Part shown: piece after piece, positions 6,320 to 12,833 of the stretch
Layout: the number at the start of each line of letters is the position of its first letter
How positions within the stretch are numbered: the stretch's first letter is position 1
Origin: Thermoplasmatota archaeon
GTDB lineage: Archaea > Thermoplasmatota > Penumbrarchaeia > Penumbrarchaeales > Penumbrarchaeaceae
DNA length: 12,833 nucleotides
Reading direction: 5' to 3'
Assembly (NCBI GenBank): GCA_030595585.1
Contig: JAUVCY010000019.1
Coordinates: forward strand, 1 to 12,833
Program-made: the position numbers and the translations under genes
Notes under the pieces: model-generated
Told to the model about the DNA's origin: nothing
The model's input: only the letters and a program-made list of their open reading frames with translations
Database searches by the model: none

Positions 6320-8361
6320 TGGATCTCCGATCCAGGGGGCACCATCCGATCCAGGGTGAGGAGCGATACGACCCCATCCTTTTCAGCTGCAAGAAGCATT
6401 CCCTGGGATTCTATACCTCTCATCCTGGCAGGTTTCAGATTGGATACCACGATAATGTGTTTTCCCATCATATCCTCCTTCTTGTAGTAATCCTTCAACC
6501 CGGCGACCAATGTCCTTGGAGCCTCCTCGCCCAGGTCCACCGATAGTACGTAGAGCCTGTCAGCCTTGGGGTGATCGTTCACCTCAAGTATCTTCCCCAC
6601 CTTCAGCCGGTTCCTCATGAACTCATCGAATGTGACTATTCCTTCCTCGTTCTCCAACGTCATCTTCTCACCTTCTCCTTTATTATCCTCATTTTTCTCA
6701 TTGTTCTCACCAACGGTGGACTCCTCCTCTGGCAGTTCCAATTTGGTGAACAGCGGTTCCGGCATGGCAAGTTTATGTCCCTCGGGAAAGGGTTCCATCC
6801 CCTCGGTCCACAGCCCAGGCGGATCGATGCCGGTCATCTCGCACCATCTGGCAGTGGCGTGCGGTATGTAAGGGTGGAAACCATAGACCACCGTCTTCGC
6901 CACCTGAAGCGCAACTGACAGGATCGTTCCACATCTATCCCTGTCCTCTTTTATCACCTTCCACGGAGCCGAGTTGTTGAAGTATCTGTTCGCATCGTTG
7001 ACCAGGGACATCAGAATGCTCGACCCCTCCTTCAGGTGGACCAGCTCCATGGCATCCATGGCCTGTGTGTACCTCTTCTTCGCCAGGTCTATTATCTTAC
7101 GGTCCTCCTCCGAAAGGGGGCCCCTTGCGGGAACCTCACCGTAGTTCCTGGAGATGAACGTCACCACCCTGTGGAGGTAGTTACCAAAGGCCCCAAGAAG
7201 CTCGGTATTGTTCTTCTGAACGAACTCCTTCAGGTCAAAATTGGAATCCCTGCTCTCGGGCATGTTCACGGAGAGATAGAACCTCAAGGCATCAACGGGA
7301 TGATCCTGGAGGAAGCCGTTCACCGTGACCCCGTGGTCCCTGGATTTCGAGAACTGCTCCCCATTCCACTGAAGGTATTCGTTGGATGGGATGTCGTAAG
7401 GGAGGTCAAGTCCTCCGTACCCTATCAAAATGGCCGGCCAGATGATCGTGTGAAAAGGGATGTTATCCTTTGCGAGGAAGTAGTAATGTCTGCATGCCTC
7501 ATCCTTCCAGTAATCCTCCCACAGGTCGGGTTGCCCCCTCTTTTGTGAATATTCCCTGGAGGCCGAAAGGTACCCACACACGGCCTCGAACCAAACGTAG
7601 ATCCGCTTGTCCTCATATCCCTCCAGGGGAATTGGCACCCCCCAGTTCAGGTCCCTGGTGATGGCCCGGTCCCGCAGACCTTCCCGGATGAAGTTCTCGG
7701 TATTGTTCCTCGTGTTGGGCCGCCATCTATCCCTGTTCTCCTCGATGAACCGTTTGATCCTCCCTTCCAGCTTTGTCAAAAGAAGATAAAAATGTTCCGT
7801 ATCCCTGAACTCAGGAGCTGTCCCGCATATCTTGCATCTGGGTGAGATCAGGTCCTTTGGGTCGAGGATCTGTCCGCAGTCGTCGCATTGATCCCCCCTG
7901 GCCCCATCACTTTTGCAGTGTGGACATACCCCCTCAACGTACCGGTCGGGTTTGAAACTTCTGCAGGTGGGGCAGTATGGCGCCTCCTCCGTTCTGCTAT
8001 CGATAAAACCATTCTCCATCAGGTGGTTGAATATCTCCTGAACTACCTTGAAATGGTTCTCTGTGTGGGTGCTGGTGTAGATGTCGTAGGATATATCCAG
8101 GAGCTCAATGGAGCGGAGAATTGAAGCGTGGTTCCTGTTTGCCACCTCCTCGGGGGTCAACCCCTTCTCATCCGCGGTGACCGTGATCGGTGTACCGTGC
8201 ATATCGGAACCGGAGACGAACAGGGTGTCGTATCCACGCATACGGGAATATCTCGCGAAGATGTCCGCTGGTAGGAGGCATCCCGCCAGGTGTCCAAGAT
8301 GTATCTCCCCATTTGCGTAGGGCCAGGCGGCCCCAATGAATATCTTGCGCCTGTCTGCCAT
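6316..8361 (-). CDS. metG: Methionyl-tRNA synthetase with fused C-terminal tRNA-binding OB domain
   Basis: A 681-residue class I synthetase that charges tRNA-Met with methionine in the cytosol. The Rossmann fold begins FIGAAWPYANGEIHLGHL with HIGH motif HLGH (21-24). The connective insertion has four CxxC knuckles (130/133, 146/149, 159/162, 176/179), consistent with the two-zinc MetRS type. NIPFHTIIWPA and SNEYLQWNGEQFSKS carry the active site; the KMSKS motif reads QFSKS (336-340). An anticodon-binding helical domain follows, then a hydrophilic linker (~545-575, rich in Glu, Asn and Lys), and a C-terminal EMAP/Trbp111-like OB domain (~578-681: VGKILEVNDHPKADRLYVL, GLKDYY, NLKPARMRGIESQGMLLAA) that in this family binds tRNA and aids dimerisation. 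The ATG at 8361 is preceded by seven Cs and a TATA box about 25 bases upstream, implying a leaderless message. The stop overlaps that of PAN. Confidence 0.97.
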   Translation of the reverse strand: MADRRKIFIGAAWPYANGEIHLGHLAGCLLPADIFARYSRMRGYDTLFVSGSDMHGTPITVTADEKGLTPEEVANRNHASILRSIELLDISYDIYTSTHTENHFKVVQEIFNHLMENGFIDSRTEEAPYCPTCRSFKPDRYVEGVCPHCKSDGARGDQCDDCGQILDPKDLISPRCKICGTAPEFRDTEHFYLLLTKLEGRIKRFIEENRDRWRPNTRNNTENFIREGLRDRAITRDLNWGVPIPLEGYEDKRIYVWFEAVCGYLSASREYSQKRGQPDLWEDYWKDEACRHYYFLAKDNIPFHTIIWPAILIGYGGLDLPYDIPSNEYLQWNGEQFSKSRDHGVTVNGFLQDHPVDALRFYLSVNMPESRDSNFDLKEFVQKNNTELLGAFGNYLHRVVTFISRNYGEVPARGPLSEEDRKIIDLAKKRYTQAMDAMELVHLKEGSSILMSLVNDANRYFNNSAPWKVIKEDRDRCGTILSVALQVAKTVVYGFHPYIPHATARWCEMTGIDPPGLWTEGMEPFPEGHKLAMPEPLFTKLELPEEESTVGENNEKNEDNKGEGEKMTLENEEGIVTFDEFMRNRLKVGKILEVNDHPKADRLYVLSVDLGEEAPRTLVAGLKDYYKKEDMMGKHIIVVSNLKPARMRGIESQGMLLAAEKDGVVSLLTLDRMVPPGSEIH

Positions 8362-8381
8362 GGGGGGGTAAATTGGTTGCC

Positions 8382-8389
8382 CATATATG
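8382..8389 (-). promoter_or_regulatory. TATA box for metG
   Basis: TCATATAT on the minus strand is centred about 25 bases upstream of the metG ATG at 8361, the distance expected for a leaderless archaeal transcript. A run of seven Cs fills the bases directly before the ATG. Confidence 0.5.
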
Positions 8390-8392
8390 AAT

Positions 8393-8413
8393 TATGAGGG
8401 AGATTCCCTCATA
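8393..8413. repeat. 9-bp perfect inverted repeat between rpa operon and metG
   Basis: TATGAGGGA and TCCCTCATA form a perfect 9-bp stem around a 3-base loop (GAT). It covers the stop codon of the RPA-associated gene and lies just upstream of the metG TATA box. No T-run follows on the minus strand, so it is not a textbook terminator. It could mark the 3' end of the rpa transcript or be an operator for metG. Confidence 0.45.
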
Positions 8414-9248
8414 TGGCCTTGAGATAACCCAGAACAGGCTCGTAGATCATGCCCTTGTCCAGCAGATTGGAGACCACCTCCTCGATGATATCCCTGGACA
8501 AACGCTTCTTCTCCACGTACTTGATCACATCGTCCCACCTGGCGCCCTGGCCTCCATCCAGCTCGCCGATCATGGACAGGACCTTCTCCTCGTACTCCTC
8601 ATTCTGGTCCTCCAGGCTTTCCTCATCATCGGGTTGGACCGGCCTGTTCTCCATCGCCTTCATGAAGAAGGTGGGATCAACGGATAGAAGTGCCTTCTTG
8701 ATCAATGTGGAGGAAAGAGGGCCCAACTCCTCACCACCCCGGGGTTCCTCTACCTTGATATCACCCATCCCCTCAAGAGGTATCGGCTGACCCCCTTCCA
8801 GTTTCCACCTTCTGAGCAGGGCATCCCTGGAGGCCATGAGGATCCAGAGGTCCCTCTCCTCCCTGGTGCAGATCGAGATGCTCTCCGGGTTTATCGACAG
8901 GATCTCATCCCCCTTCTTTGACCTGAAGCTCTTGACCTTTCCGATCACGGATACAAAGGAGGGAAAGGTCATCTTTGCCAGTTCCTTCAGCAGGTTGGGA
9001 TTGTATCTTCCCACGGTGAAGGAGAGGCCTGATGTGGAGTCCGCCATCCTCACCTTCAACAGGGGTGAATCCTCCGAACCTATGTTCTCACACTCCATGA
9101 GCACGCCGGTGACGACGACGCGGTAGACCCTCGCTCCCGTTGGCGTGATGAAATAACTCCTTCTCGTCCCACCCTCCACATCGACCTCATCTATGGAGGC
9201 TGAAAGGAGGTCCTTTATCAGCATGGGATGTGCTGGCTCCCTCCTCAT
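8409..9248 (-). CDS. RPA-associated protein (COG3390-like): OB fold plus C-terminal winged helix
   Basis: This 279-residue protein is the usual partner encoded beside archaeal RPA. It starts MRREPAHPMLIKDLLSA and has one OB fold (~40-125: YFITPTGARVYRVVVTGVLM, LSFTVGRYNP, VSVIGKVKSFRSKKGDEIL), a linker with an acidic stretch (~200-222), and a C-terminal helical segment (~220-275: VLSMIGELDGGQGARWDDVI, EEVVSNLLDKGMIYEP) that looks like a winged helix. That order, OB then winged helix, is that of eukaryotic RPA32. It probably binds the upstream-encoded RPA on single-stranded DNA during replication and repair. The start is fixed by the TGATG overlap with the RPA stop codon; an upstream in-frame start would add 19 low-complexity residues inside the RPA gene and is unlikely. 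Family identity is good; function rests on what is known of haloarchaeal rpa/rpap operons. Confidence 0.85.
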   Translation of the reverse strand: MRREPAHPMLIKDLLSASIDEVDVEGGTRRSYFITPTGARVYRVVVTGVLMECENIGSEDSPLLKVRMADSTSGLSFTVGRYNPNLLKELAKMTFPSFVSVIGKVKSFRSKKGDEILSINPESISICTREERDLWILMASRDALLRRWKLEGGQPIPLEGMGDIKVEEPRGGEELGPLSSTLIKKALLSVDPTFFMKAMENRPVQPDDEESLEDQNEEYEEKVLSMIGELDGGQGARWDDVIKYVEKKRLSRDIIEEVVSNLLDKGMIYEPVLGYLKAI

Positions 9249-10558
9249 CAGAGTACCACCCCCATGAGGGAGGAGACCTCCTCCATGAGCCGCTCTCTGT
9301 CCCACCCCGGGATCAGCTCCTGTATGAATATCGTGAGCCCATAATCATCCTGAACGGGGTCCCCCAGTAGAGTGAACGGCTTGCCGATCAGTTTCTCCTT
9401 CAGGGCCTCCTCGACCAGCTCCGGGTCCATGGTCTCCTTGACCTCACTTGTTATCGTGTCCAGGTCCTGCCCCAGGAGAGATTCCACAGCCCACCGGTCC
9501 CCCCTCATCATTGCGGTTCCCGTACCATCGTCAAAGATAGCCCTCATCGAAAGGTCAGGTATGCCCTCCACCCTGCCGTGAACGGTACATTGGCCCTTGA
9601 CCGCCCTACGCCCACATTCAGGGCATTTCAGAAAGAGGCCGGAACCAGGCCTCAGGTCGACGATTGTCCCCCGAACCTCCACCGGTCCGGACATCCCACT
9701 TTCCATGAGTGTGTAAAGCCTCGCAGGGCGGGGTTTCACGAGGTCGGCAAGCGGCGGAAGAACATCAGAGGGCAGCTCCCGGATCACGCACCCCGCATCG
9801 AAGTTCAACCTGTTCGAGCCCCGATATGATCGGAGGTAGCCACCGATCAACCTCACACATGTATCCCTCTCAAGCTTCATCGGCCCCCAGCAGGTGAAAT
9901 CTATCCTCCCGCTCCTGTCGGCGAGAACCCCGTGAAGGACCTCCTTCTCCACCCCCTTGACGTTCACCTTGGAGGAGCTCAGGTCCACGATCCTCCCCTG
10001 GACATCTATGTTCACCGAGCCCTCCTCAAGCTCGGATATCGACTGTGGGACACCATCCTCCACGGGTGGTATCAGGCCTTCCATGGATCCCAGAGGGGAG
10101 AGGAACGAGTACCTGTTTATCACTATCTCGAGCTTCTCCCGGTATTCCCTCACCGAGACATTCTGAGCTACCAGCGCCTCTCCCGGCTGAAAGTCAAAAT
10201 CCACCCAGCAGGAGAAGGATACCGACGTTCTGGAATCACCCAGCATCCCGAAGAAATATGAGCTCTCACCATCCTGTCTCAGGGCGGAATGAACGCTTAT
10301 CACCCTGGCCTTTACGGAGACGCCCCTCATGCCCGGGACAAGCTCGCTAAGAAAATCCACGGAATTGGTCCTTACAGGGGGAGGTCTCCCGTAAGCAGAG
10401 TAGACGGCTCTGGCAGCCTCCTCCAGTGGGATAGAGAGGTCCTTCGCCATCCGGTGTATCTCCTCCTTCATCTTCTCGTGATCATCGCCTGTTACATCCA
10501 TATGTGTCCCTTCTGTTTCCTCATCGGACACGCTCTGTTTATTATCCAGCACTATCAT
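9248..10558 (-). CDS. rpa: Replication protein A, single-stranded DNA-binding protein with multiple OB folds and zinc finger
   Basis: A 436-residue archaeal RPA that coats single-stranded DNA in replication, repair and recombination. An N-terminal helical segment (28-58) precedes three OB-like regions: ~70-155 (GVSVKARVISVHSAL, CWVDFDFQPGEALVAQNVSV), ~175-265 (VNIDVQGRIVDLSSSKV, RSGRIDFTCW, LIGGYLRSYRGSNRLNF) and ~285-420 (VEVRGTIVDLRPGSGLFLKC, LSMRAIFDDGTGTAMM). The third OB carries a zinc finger, Cys312-x2-Cys315-x8-Cys324-x2-His327, as in other euryarchaeal RPA and eukaryotic RPA70. The chosen ATG at 10558 lies about 30 bases from a TATA box; a later in-frame Met at residue 20 is possible but less well placed. 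The stop codon overlaps the start of the RPA-associated gene (TGATG), so both proteins come from one message and are translationally coupled. Confidence 0.93.
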   Translation of the reverse strand: MIVLDNKQSVSDEETEGTHMDVTGDDHEKMKEEIHRMAKDLSIPLEEAARAVYSAYGRPPPVRTNSVDFLSELVPGMRGVSVKARVISVHSALRQDGESSYFFGMLGDSRTSVSFSCWVDFDFQPGEALVAQNVSVREYREKLEIVINRYSFLSPLGSMEGLIPPVEDGVPQSISELEEGSVNIDVQGRIVDLSSSKVNVKGVEKEVLHGVLADRSGRIDFTCWGPMKLERDTCVRLIGGYLRSYRGSNRLNFDAGCVIRELPSDVLPPLADLVKPRPARLYTLMESGMSGPVEVRGTIVDLRPGSGLFLKCPECGRRAVKGQCTVHGRVEGIPDLSMRAIFDDGTGTAMMRGDRWAVESLLGQDLDTITSEVKETMDPELVEEALKEKLIGKPFTLLGDPVQDDYGLTIFIQELIPGWDRERLMEEVSSLMGVVL

Positions 10559-10582
10559 GCCTCGGTACTCTATCCGGGTCCG

Positions 10583-10594
10583 TAAATATATAAG
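10583..10594 (-). promoter_or_regulatory. TATA box for the rpa operon
   Basis: The minus strand reads CTTATATATTTA, one of the best TATA boxes in the window, centred about 30 bases before the rpa ATG and predicting a leader of only a few bases. The element is also TATA-like on the plus strand (AAATATATAAG), so it could start transcripts into the 220-base gap before the TPR gene. Confidence 0.6.
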
Positions 10595-10633
10595 GTGGAG
10601 GAGATGGGACGGGAGTGAAAGTACCGAAAGATA

Positions 10634-10659
10634 TTACCAGGTGCCGTTCGATCTGGTAA
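10634..10659. repeat. 7-bp inverted repeat in the rpa/TPR intergenic gap
   Basis: TTACCAG (10634-10640) and CTGGTAA (10653-10659) are perfect inverted arms around a 12-base loop, lying in the gap between the divergent rpa and TPR genes. It could be an operator or part of a small RNA hairpin, but a stem this short can arise by chance. The rest of the gap shows only TATA-like elements. Confidence 0.3.
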
Positions 10660-10724
10660 GGGCCTATCCCTGCACTGCTGTGAGAGAATATATTGTACCT
10701 CTGCCAGGGCCGTAAATCATCATC

Positions 10725-10737
10725 TATATCTATAAAG
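10725..10737 (+). promoter_or_regulatory. TATA box for the TPR protein gene
   Basis: TATATCTATAAAG is centred 45-50 bases before the ATG at 10780. A start site near 10757 would give a leader of about 22 bases that contains the ribosome-binding site AGGTGAGC (10767-10774), spaced 5 bases from the ATG. Together they support the 10780 start. Confidence 0.5.
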
Positions 10738-10779
10738 AAGTGGATACGCATAAAGCCGTGGGTTTCAGGTGAGCTTTAC

Positions 10780-12225
10780 ATGAAAAAAACGAAGGCACTG
10801 GGAAGGGGACTTGGTGCGCTGATAGGACGTAAGAACCTGGAGGACCCGGACGATTCGGCCGAGAAACAGGCGATGTCAAAGGAGTTTTACGGTTCCCTTT
10901 TAAAGAAATATGTTCAGGGCGGTAGAAAGGATAAGACCCTGGAGGGCCTCATGTCTGATGTCAGGGTCCACCTCAATATCACCGAGGAGGAACATCAACA
11001 CCTGATCCAAACACTTGAGAAAAGGGAGAAAAGTGCCCCCACAGAACAATCAGATGAGGTTTGGAGTGAGCTGCAACAGGAGATGAAGGATGAGCTCTCG
11101 CAAATGTTCAACGAATTCAGGGAGAGTGAGGGAAAAATGGAAAAAAAGAAGGATCACGACATATCCTCCAAGGAGCCAATAGCCCTGCCCGAGCGGTCGA
11201 TCAATGTTATCAAAGGCCCTGGGGAAGGCACGATCGAGGCACCGCCTCCCAAGGAAACGGAACAGGACCCACCGGAAGAACAGGCGGAAGATTGGGAAAA
11301 AGATCTTTTCGATTACGGTGACAAGGAAGGAAAAGATGAGAAAGAACCTGAACCGATCCCATTGGGAGGGAAAGCGGAGGATCCGGATGACCTCCCGGAG
11401 GCCGAAGTGCTCGAAGAGGCCGAATCGCTTGAGGAGGATGACGGCGAATCCGAAGATCCGTCTGACCCAGAGAAGGAGGAGGTCCCTGAAATGGATGCCA
11501 TCCCAATGCCCCCTCCGATGCCTGAACCCGTCAAGAAAGGTATGGACATCGTCTACGACGAGGAGATCCCCCTGGAGGAGATGGAGGAATTGGAGGAGAC
11601 CCTCGAAGATGTGAAGGAAGAGGAGAAGACCCTGGAGGATATACCCGAGCCTGAACAAAAGCCCAGGGAAAAGAAGGGAACCCTTGGGGACCTCAGGATA
11701 ATGATGGACGAAGATAGGATCGAGGAGGCGCTGACCCTATCAGAAAAACTGATGGAGGAGGATGAGTACAGCTACGAGGTACTCAACGAAAGAGGCGTCC
11801 TGCTGTACCATACCGGAGACATCAATGGGTCCATCAAATGCTACGAGAGAGCACTTAAGTTGAATCCCGAGTCACTTGAGGCGGTTGTCAACTACGCGAC
11901 ACTGCTGGCCGGCAAAGGGGAGATCGATAGATCGCTTAGCCTCCTGTCCGACGCTGTTGAGAAGAACCCCTATTCAGAGGAGGCGTGGAACAACAAGGCA
12001 GTCGTTCTCGCCCACATTGGCCGTAACCGGGAGGCACTTGAGTGCCTGGATCAATCCGTCAGGATCAACGATAAATCCGTCGAGACCTGGTTCAATACCG
12101 CCGTTATACTCGAGAAAATGGAGGAGTACGGACCGGCCTATGAATGCTATACGCGTATCCTGGACCTTGAACCGGACCACGAGACGGCCAGAAAAGGCCA
12201 GGAATACTGCAGAATGCACAAATGA
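10780..12225 (+). CDS. TPR protein with ParB-like N-terminal peptide and long acidic linker
   Basis: Not a family I can name. The 481-residue protein has four parts. (1) Residues 1-17 read KKTKALGRGLGALIG, nearly identical in style to the N-terminal peptide of bacterial ParB (K-x-GLGRGLDALI), which binds and activates ParA ATPases; no ParB DNA-binding domain follows. (2) Residues ~33-83 form a helical module with LNITEEEHQHL. (3) Residues ~120-298 are a disordered, strongly acidic and proline-rich linker. (4) Residues ~300-478 hold four TPR-type repeats, e.g. ERGVLLYHTGDINGSIKCYE, NNKAVVLAHIGRNREALECL and NTAVILEKMEEYGPAYECYT, a protein-binding scaffold. No signal peptide or membrane segment, so probably cytosolic. 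The start is set by AGGTGAGC five bases before the ATG; the frame extends upstream to a TTG at 10693 but without a ribosome-binding site and across the TATA box. A role as adaptor of a ParA/MinD-type ATPase is inference. Confidence 0.85.
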   Translation: MKKTKALGRGLGALIGRKNLEDPDDSAEKQAMSKEFYGSLLKKYVQGGRKDKTLEGLMSDVRVHLNITEEEHQHLIQTLEKREKSAPTEQSDEVWSELQQEMKDELSQMFNEFRESEGKMEKKKDHDISSKEPIALPERSINVIKGPGEGTIEAPPPKETEQDPPEEQAEDWEKDLFDYGDKEGKDEKEPEPIPLGGKAEDPDDLPEAEVLEEAESLEEDDGESEDPSDPEKEEVPEMDAIPMPPPMPEPVKKGMDIVYDEEIPLEEMEELEETLEDVKEEEKTLEDIPEPEQKPREKKGTLGDLRIMMDEDRIEEALTLSEKLMEEDEYSYEVLNERGVLLYHTGDINGSIKCYERALKLNPESLEAVVNYATLLAGKGEIDRSLSLLSDAVEKNPYSEEAWNNKAVVLAHIGRNREALECLDQSVRINDKSVETWFNTAVILEKMEEYGPAYECYTRILDLEPDHETARKGQEYCRMHK

Positions 12226-12237
12226 TCTGCTCTGAAT

Positions 12238-12332
12238 CCCAACTTTGACAGATAGAATATGTTCCAAGCCTGTCAATGTTGGGAGAGGCCTAACTTTGAC
12301 ACTAATCTGTACTAAATATGTCAAAGTTAGGC
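12238..12332. repeat. Double palindrome with four AACTTTGACA copies, MITE-like
   Basis: Two tandem inverted repeats fill most of the gap between the convergent TPR and glyA genes. The first pairs CCCAACTTTGACAG (12238-12251) with CTGTCAATGTTGGG (12270-12283), one mismatch in 14. The second pairs GCCTAACTTTGACA (12288-12301) with TGTCAAAGTTAGGC (12319-12332), perfect over 14. All four arms share the core AACTTTGACA. The outermost arms are also complementary to each other (12 of 13), so the unit could fold as one long hairpin, and CTGAA occurs at both edges (12232-12236, 12332-12336) like a target-site duplication. It encodes no protein. It may be a MITE, an operator array, or a processed or terminating RNA structure; no T-run follows either hairpin. 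Confidence 0.8.
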
Positions 12333-12350
12333 TGAACGACCGCTGGTCGA

Positions 12351-12833
12351 TCAGATGATCCTCCATTTATGATAGGCGGGCTGGTCAGGGGTGAAGCAGT
12401 AGTGTATCGACTGGAAATCGGACTTTAACTTGATCACATCCTCCTTCACCTTGAGCGGGTCCTCCCTGCCGATCAGGATCCTCCTGAACAGCTCTGCGAC
12501 CTCGGCCATATGTGATTCCCTCATGCCTATCCTCGTCAGCTCCTGCGCCCCTAGCCTGAGGCCGGAGGGCCTCATGGCGGTTCCGGGATCGTCCGGGATC
12601 AGGTTCTTGTTGGTGATCATATTGGCGGTCTCAAGGTCATCCGCACATATCGCTCCACCGCCCTGCTCGGATACGTCAAGCACCATTGCATGGGATCTGG
12701 TGAACCCATGTTTCTCCCCCAGTACGGTGAATCCGCGCTCGTGAAGGGCCTGTGCGAAGGCCTGGGCGTTCCTTATGATCTGGTCGGCATACTGTTCTCC
12801 GAACTCGATGTGCTCGGCGAAGGCTATCCCCTT
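12351..12833 (-). CDS. glyA: Serine hydroxymethyltransferase, C-terminal 160 residues (N-terminus outside window)
   Basis: The minus-strand frame is open from the right edge to the TGA at 12351-12353, giving the last 160 residues. They match the C-terminal domain of archaeal SHMT: AFAEHIEFGEQYADQIIRNA, GFTRSHAMVLDVS, ANMITNKNLIPDD, RPSGLRLGAQELTRIGM, MAEVAELFRRILIGREDP, and an HYCF segment near the end. The enzyme is a cytosolic PLP protein that interconverts serine and glycine using a folate or methanopterin C1 carrier. The PLP lysine and the N-terminal two thirds lie beyond the window, so activity cannot be judged here. The NKNLIPDD and PSGLRLG motifs of the C-terminal domain are intact. 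The gene converges on the TPR gene with the palindromic repeat between them. Confidence 0.93.
   Translation of the reverse strand, partial: KGIAFAEHIEFGEQYADQIIRNAQAFAQALHERGFTVLGEKHGFTRSHAMVLDVSEQGGGAICADDLETANMITNKNLIPDDPGTAMRPSGLRLGAQELTRIGMRESHMAEVAELFRRILIGREDPLKVKEDVIKLKSDFQSIHYCFTPDQPAYHKWRII

Noticed and set aside
9249..9305. 19-residue N-terminal extension of the RPA-associated protein
   Set aside because: It lies inside the rpa coding region and is a low-complexity Gly/His stretch; the TGATG overlap start is far more typical.
10693..10779. Upstream TTG start extending the TPR protein by 29 residues
   Set aside because: It would translate across the TATA box; the ATG at 10780 has a good ribosome-binding site and begins the ParB-like peptide at the proper N-terminal position.
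11050..11658. 202-codon minus-strand open frame rich in Phe, Leu and Arg opposite the TPR gene linker
   Set aside because: It arises from reading the Glu-rich, Pro-rich linker backwards; no promoter or motif supports it.
12238..12332. CRISPR array
   Set aside because: Repeats alternate in orientation as inverted arms, with short unequal spacing and only four copies; no spacer-repeat periodicity.
12288..12332. Ordinary intrinsic terminator between TPR and glyA
   Set aside because: No T-run follows the hairpin on either strand, the loop is 17 bases, and archaeal termination mainly uses T-runs; a role in termination is not excluded but is not shown.

Overview
The window reads as a gene-dense stretch of a euryarchaeal chromosome. 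The archaeal markers are a proteasome-activating nucleotidase (PAN), an archaeal-type RPA with its RPA-associated partner, an archaeal-type MetRS, a bacterio-opsin-activator-type (HTH_10) regulator, an archaeal-type serine hydroxymethyltransferase, and TATA boxes placed about 25-30 bases before several start codons (leaderless or short-leader transcripts). GC content is moderate. A lineage in or near Thermoplasmatota is plausible from the overall style, but this is inference; no rRNA or tRNA gene is present to confirm it.

Layout, left to right. (1) 1-2415, minus: secreted Kp43-like subtilisin protease, cut by the left edge. (2) 2475-4869, minus: an HTH_10 regulator, an IscS homologue and IscU, in that order of transcription; iscS and iscU overlap by one base. 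The IscS homologue has lost the PLP lysine and several other active-site residues but keeps its loop cysteine, and the regulator carries a CxxCx7C cysteine cluster. The order resembles bacterial iscR-iscS-iscU, built from unrelated regulator parts. (3) 4991-6319, plus: PAN, divergent from the regulator across an AT-rich promoter region. (4) 6316-8361, minus: metG, convergent with PAN, stop codons overlapping by 4 bp. (5) 8409-10558, minus: a two-gene RPA operon with a one-base overlap. (6) 10780-12225, plus: a 481-residue protein with a ParB-like N-terminal peptide, a short helical module, a long acidic linker and C-terminal TPRs. (7) 12238-12332: a compact double palindrome with four copies of AACTTTGACA, flanked by CTGAA direct repeats. 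(8) 12351-12833, minus: the C-terminal part of glyA, cut by the right edge.

The strongest leads are the apparently PLP-dead IscS beside IscU and a cysteine-bearing regulator, the ParB-like peptide on an archaeal TPR protein, and the MITE-like or operator-like palindrome pair. The other genes look like intact housekeeping genes. I see no CRISPR array, tRNA, rRNA or full insertion sequence.
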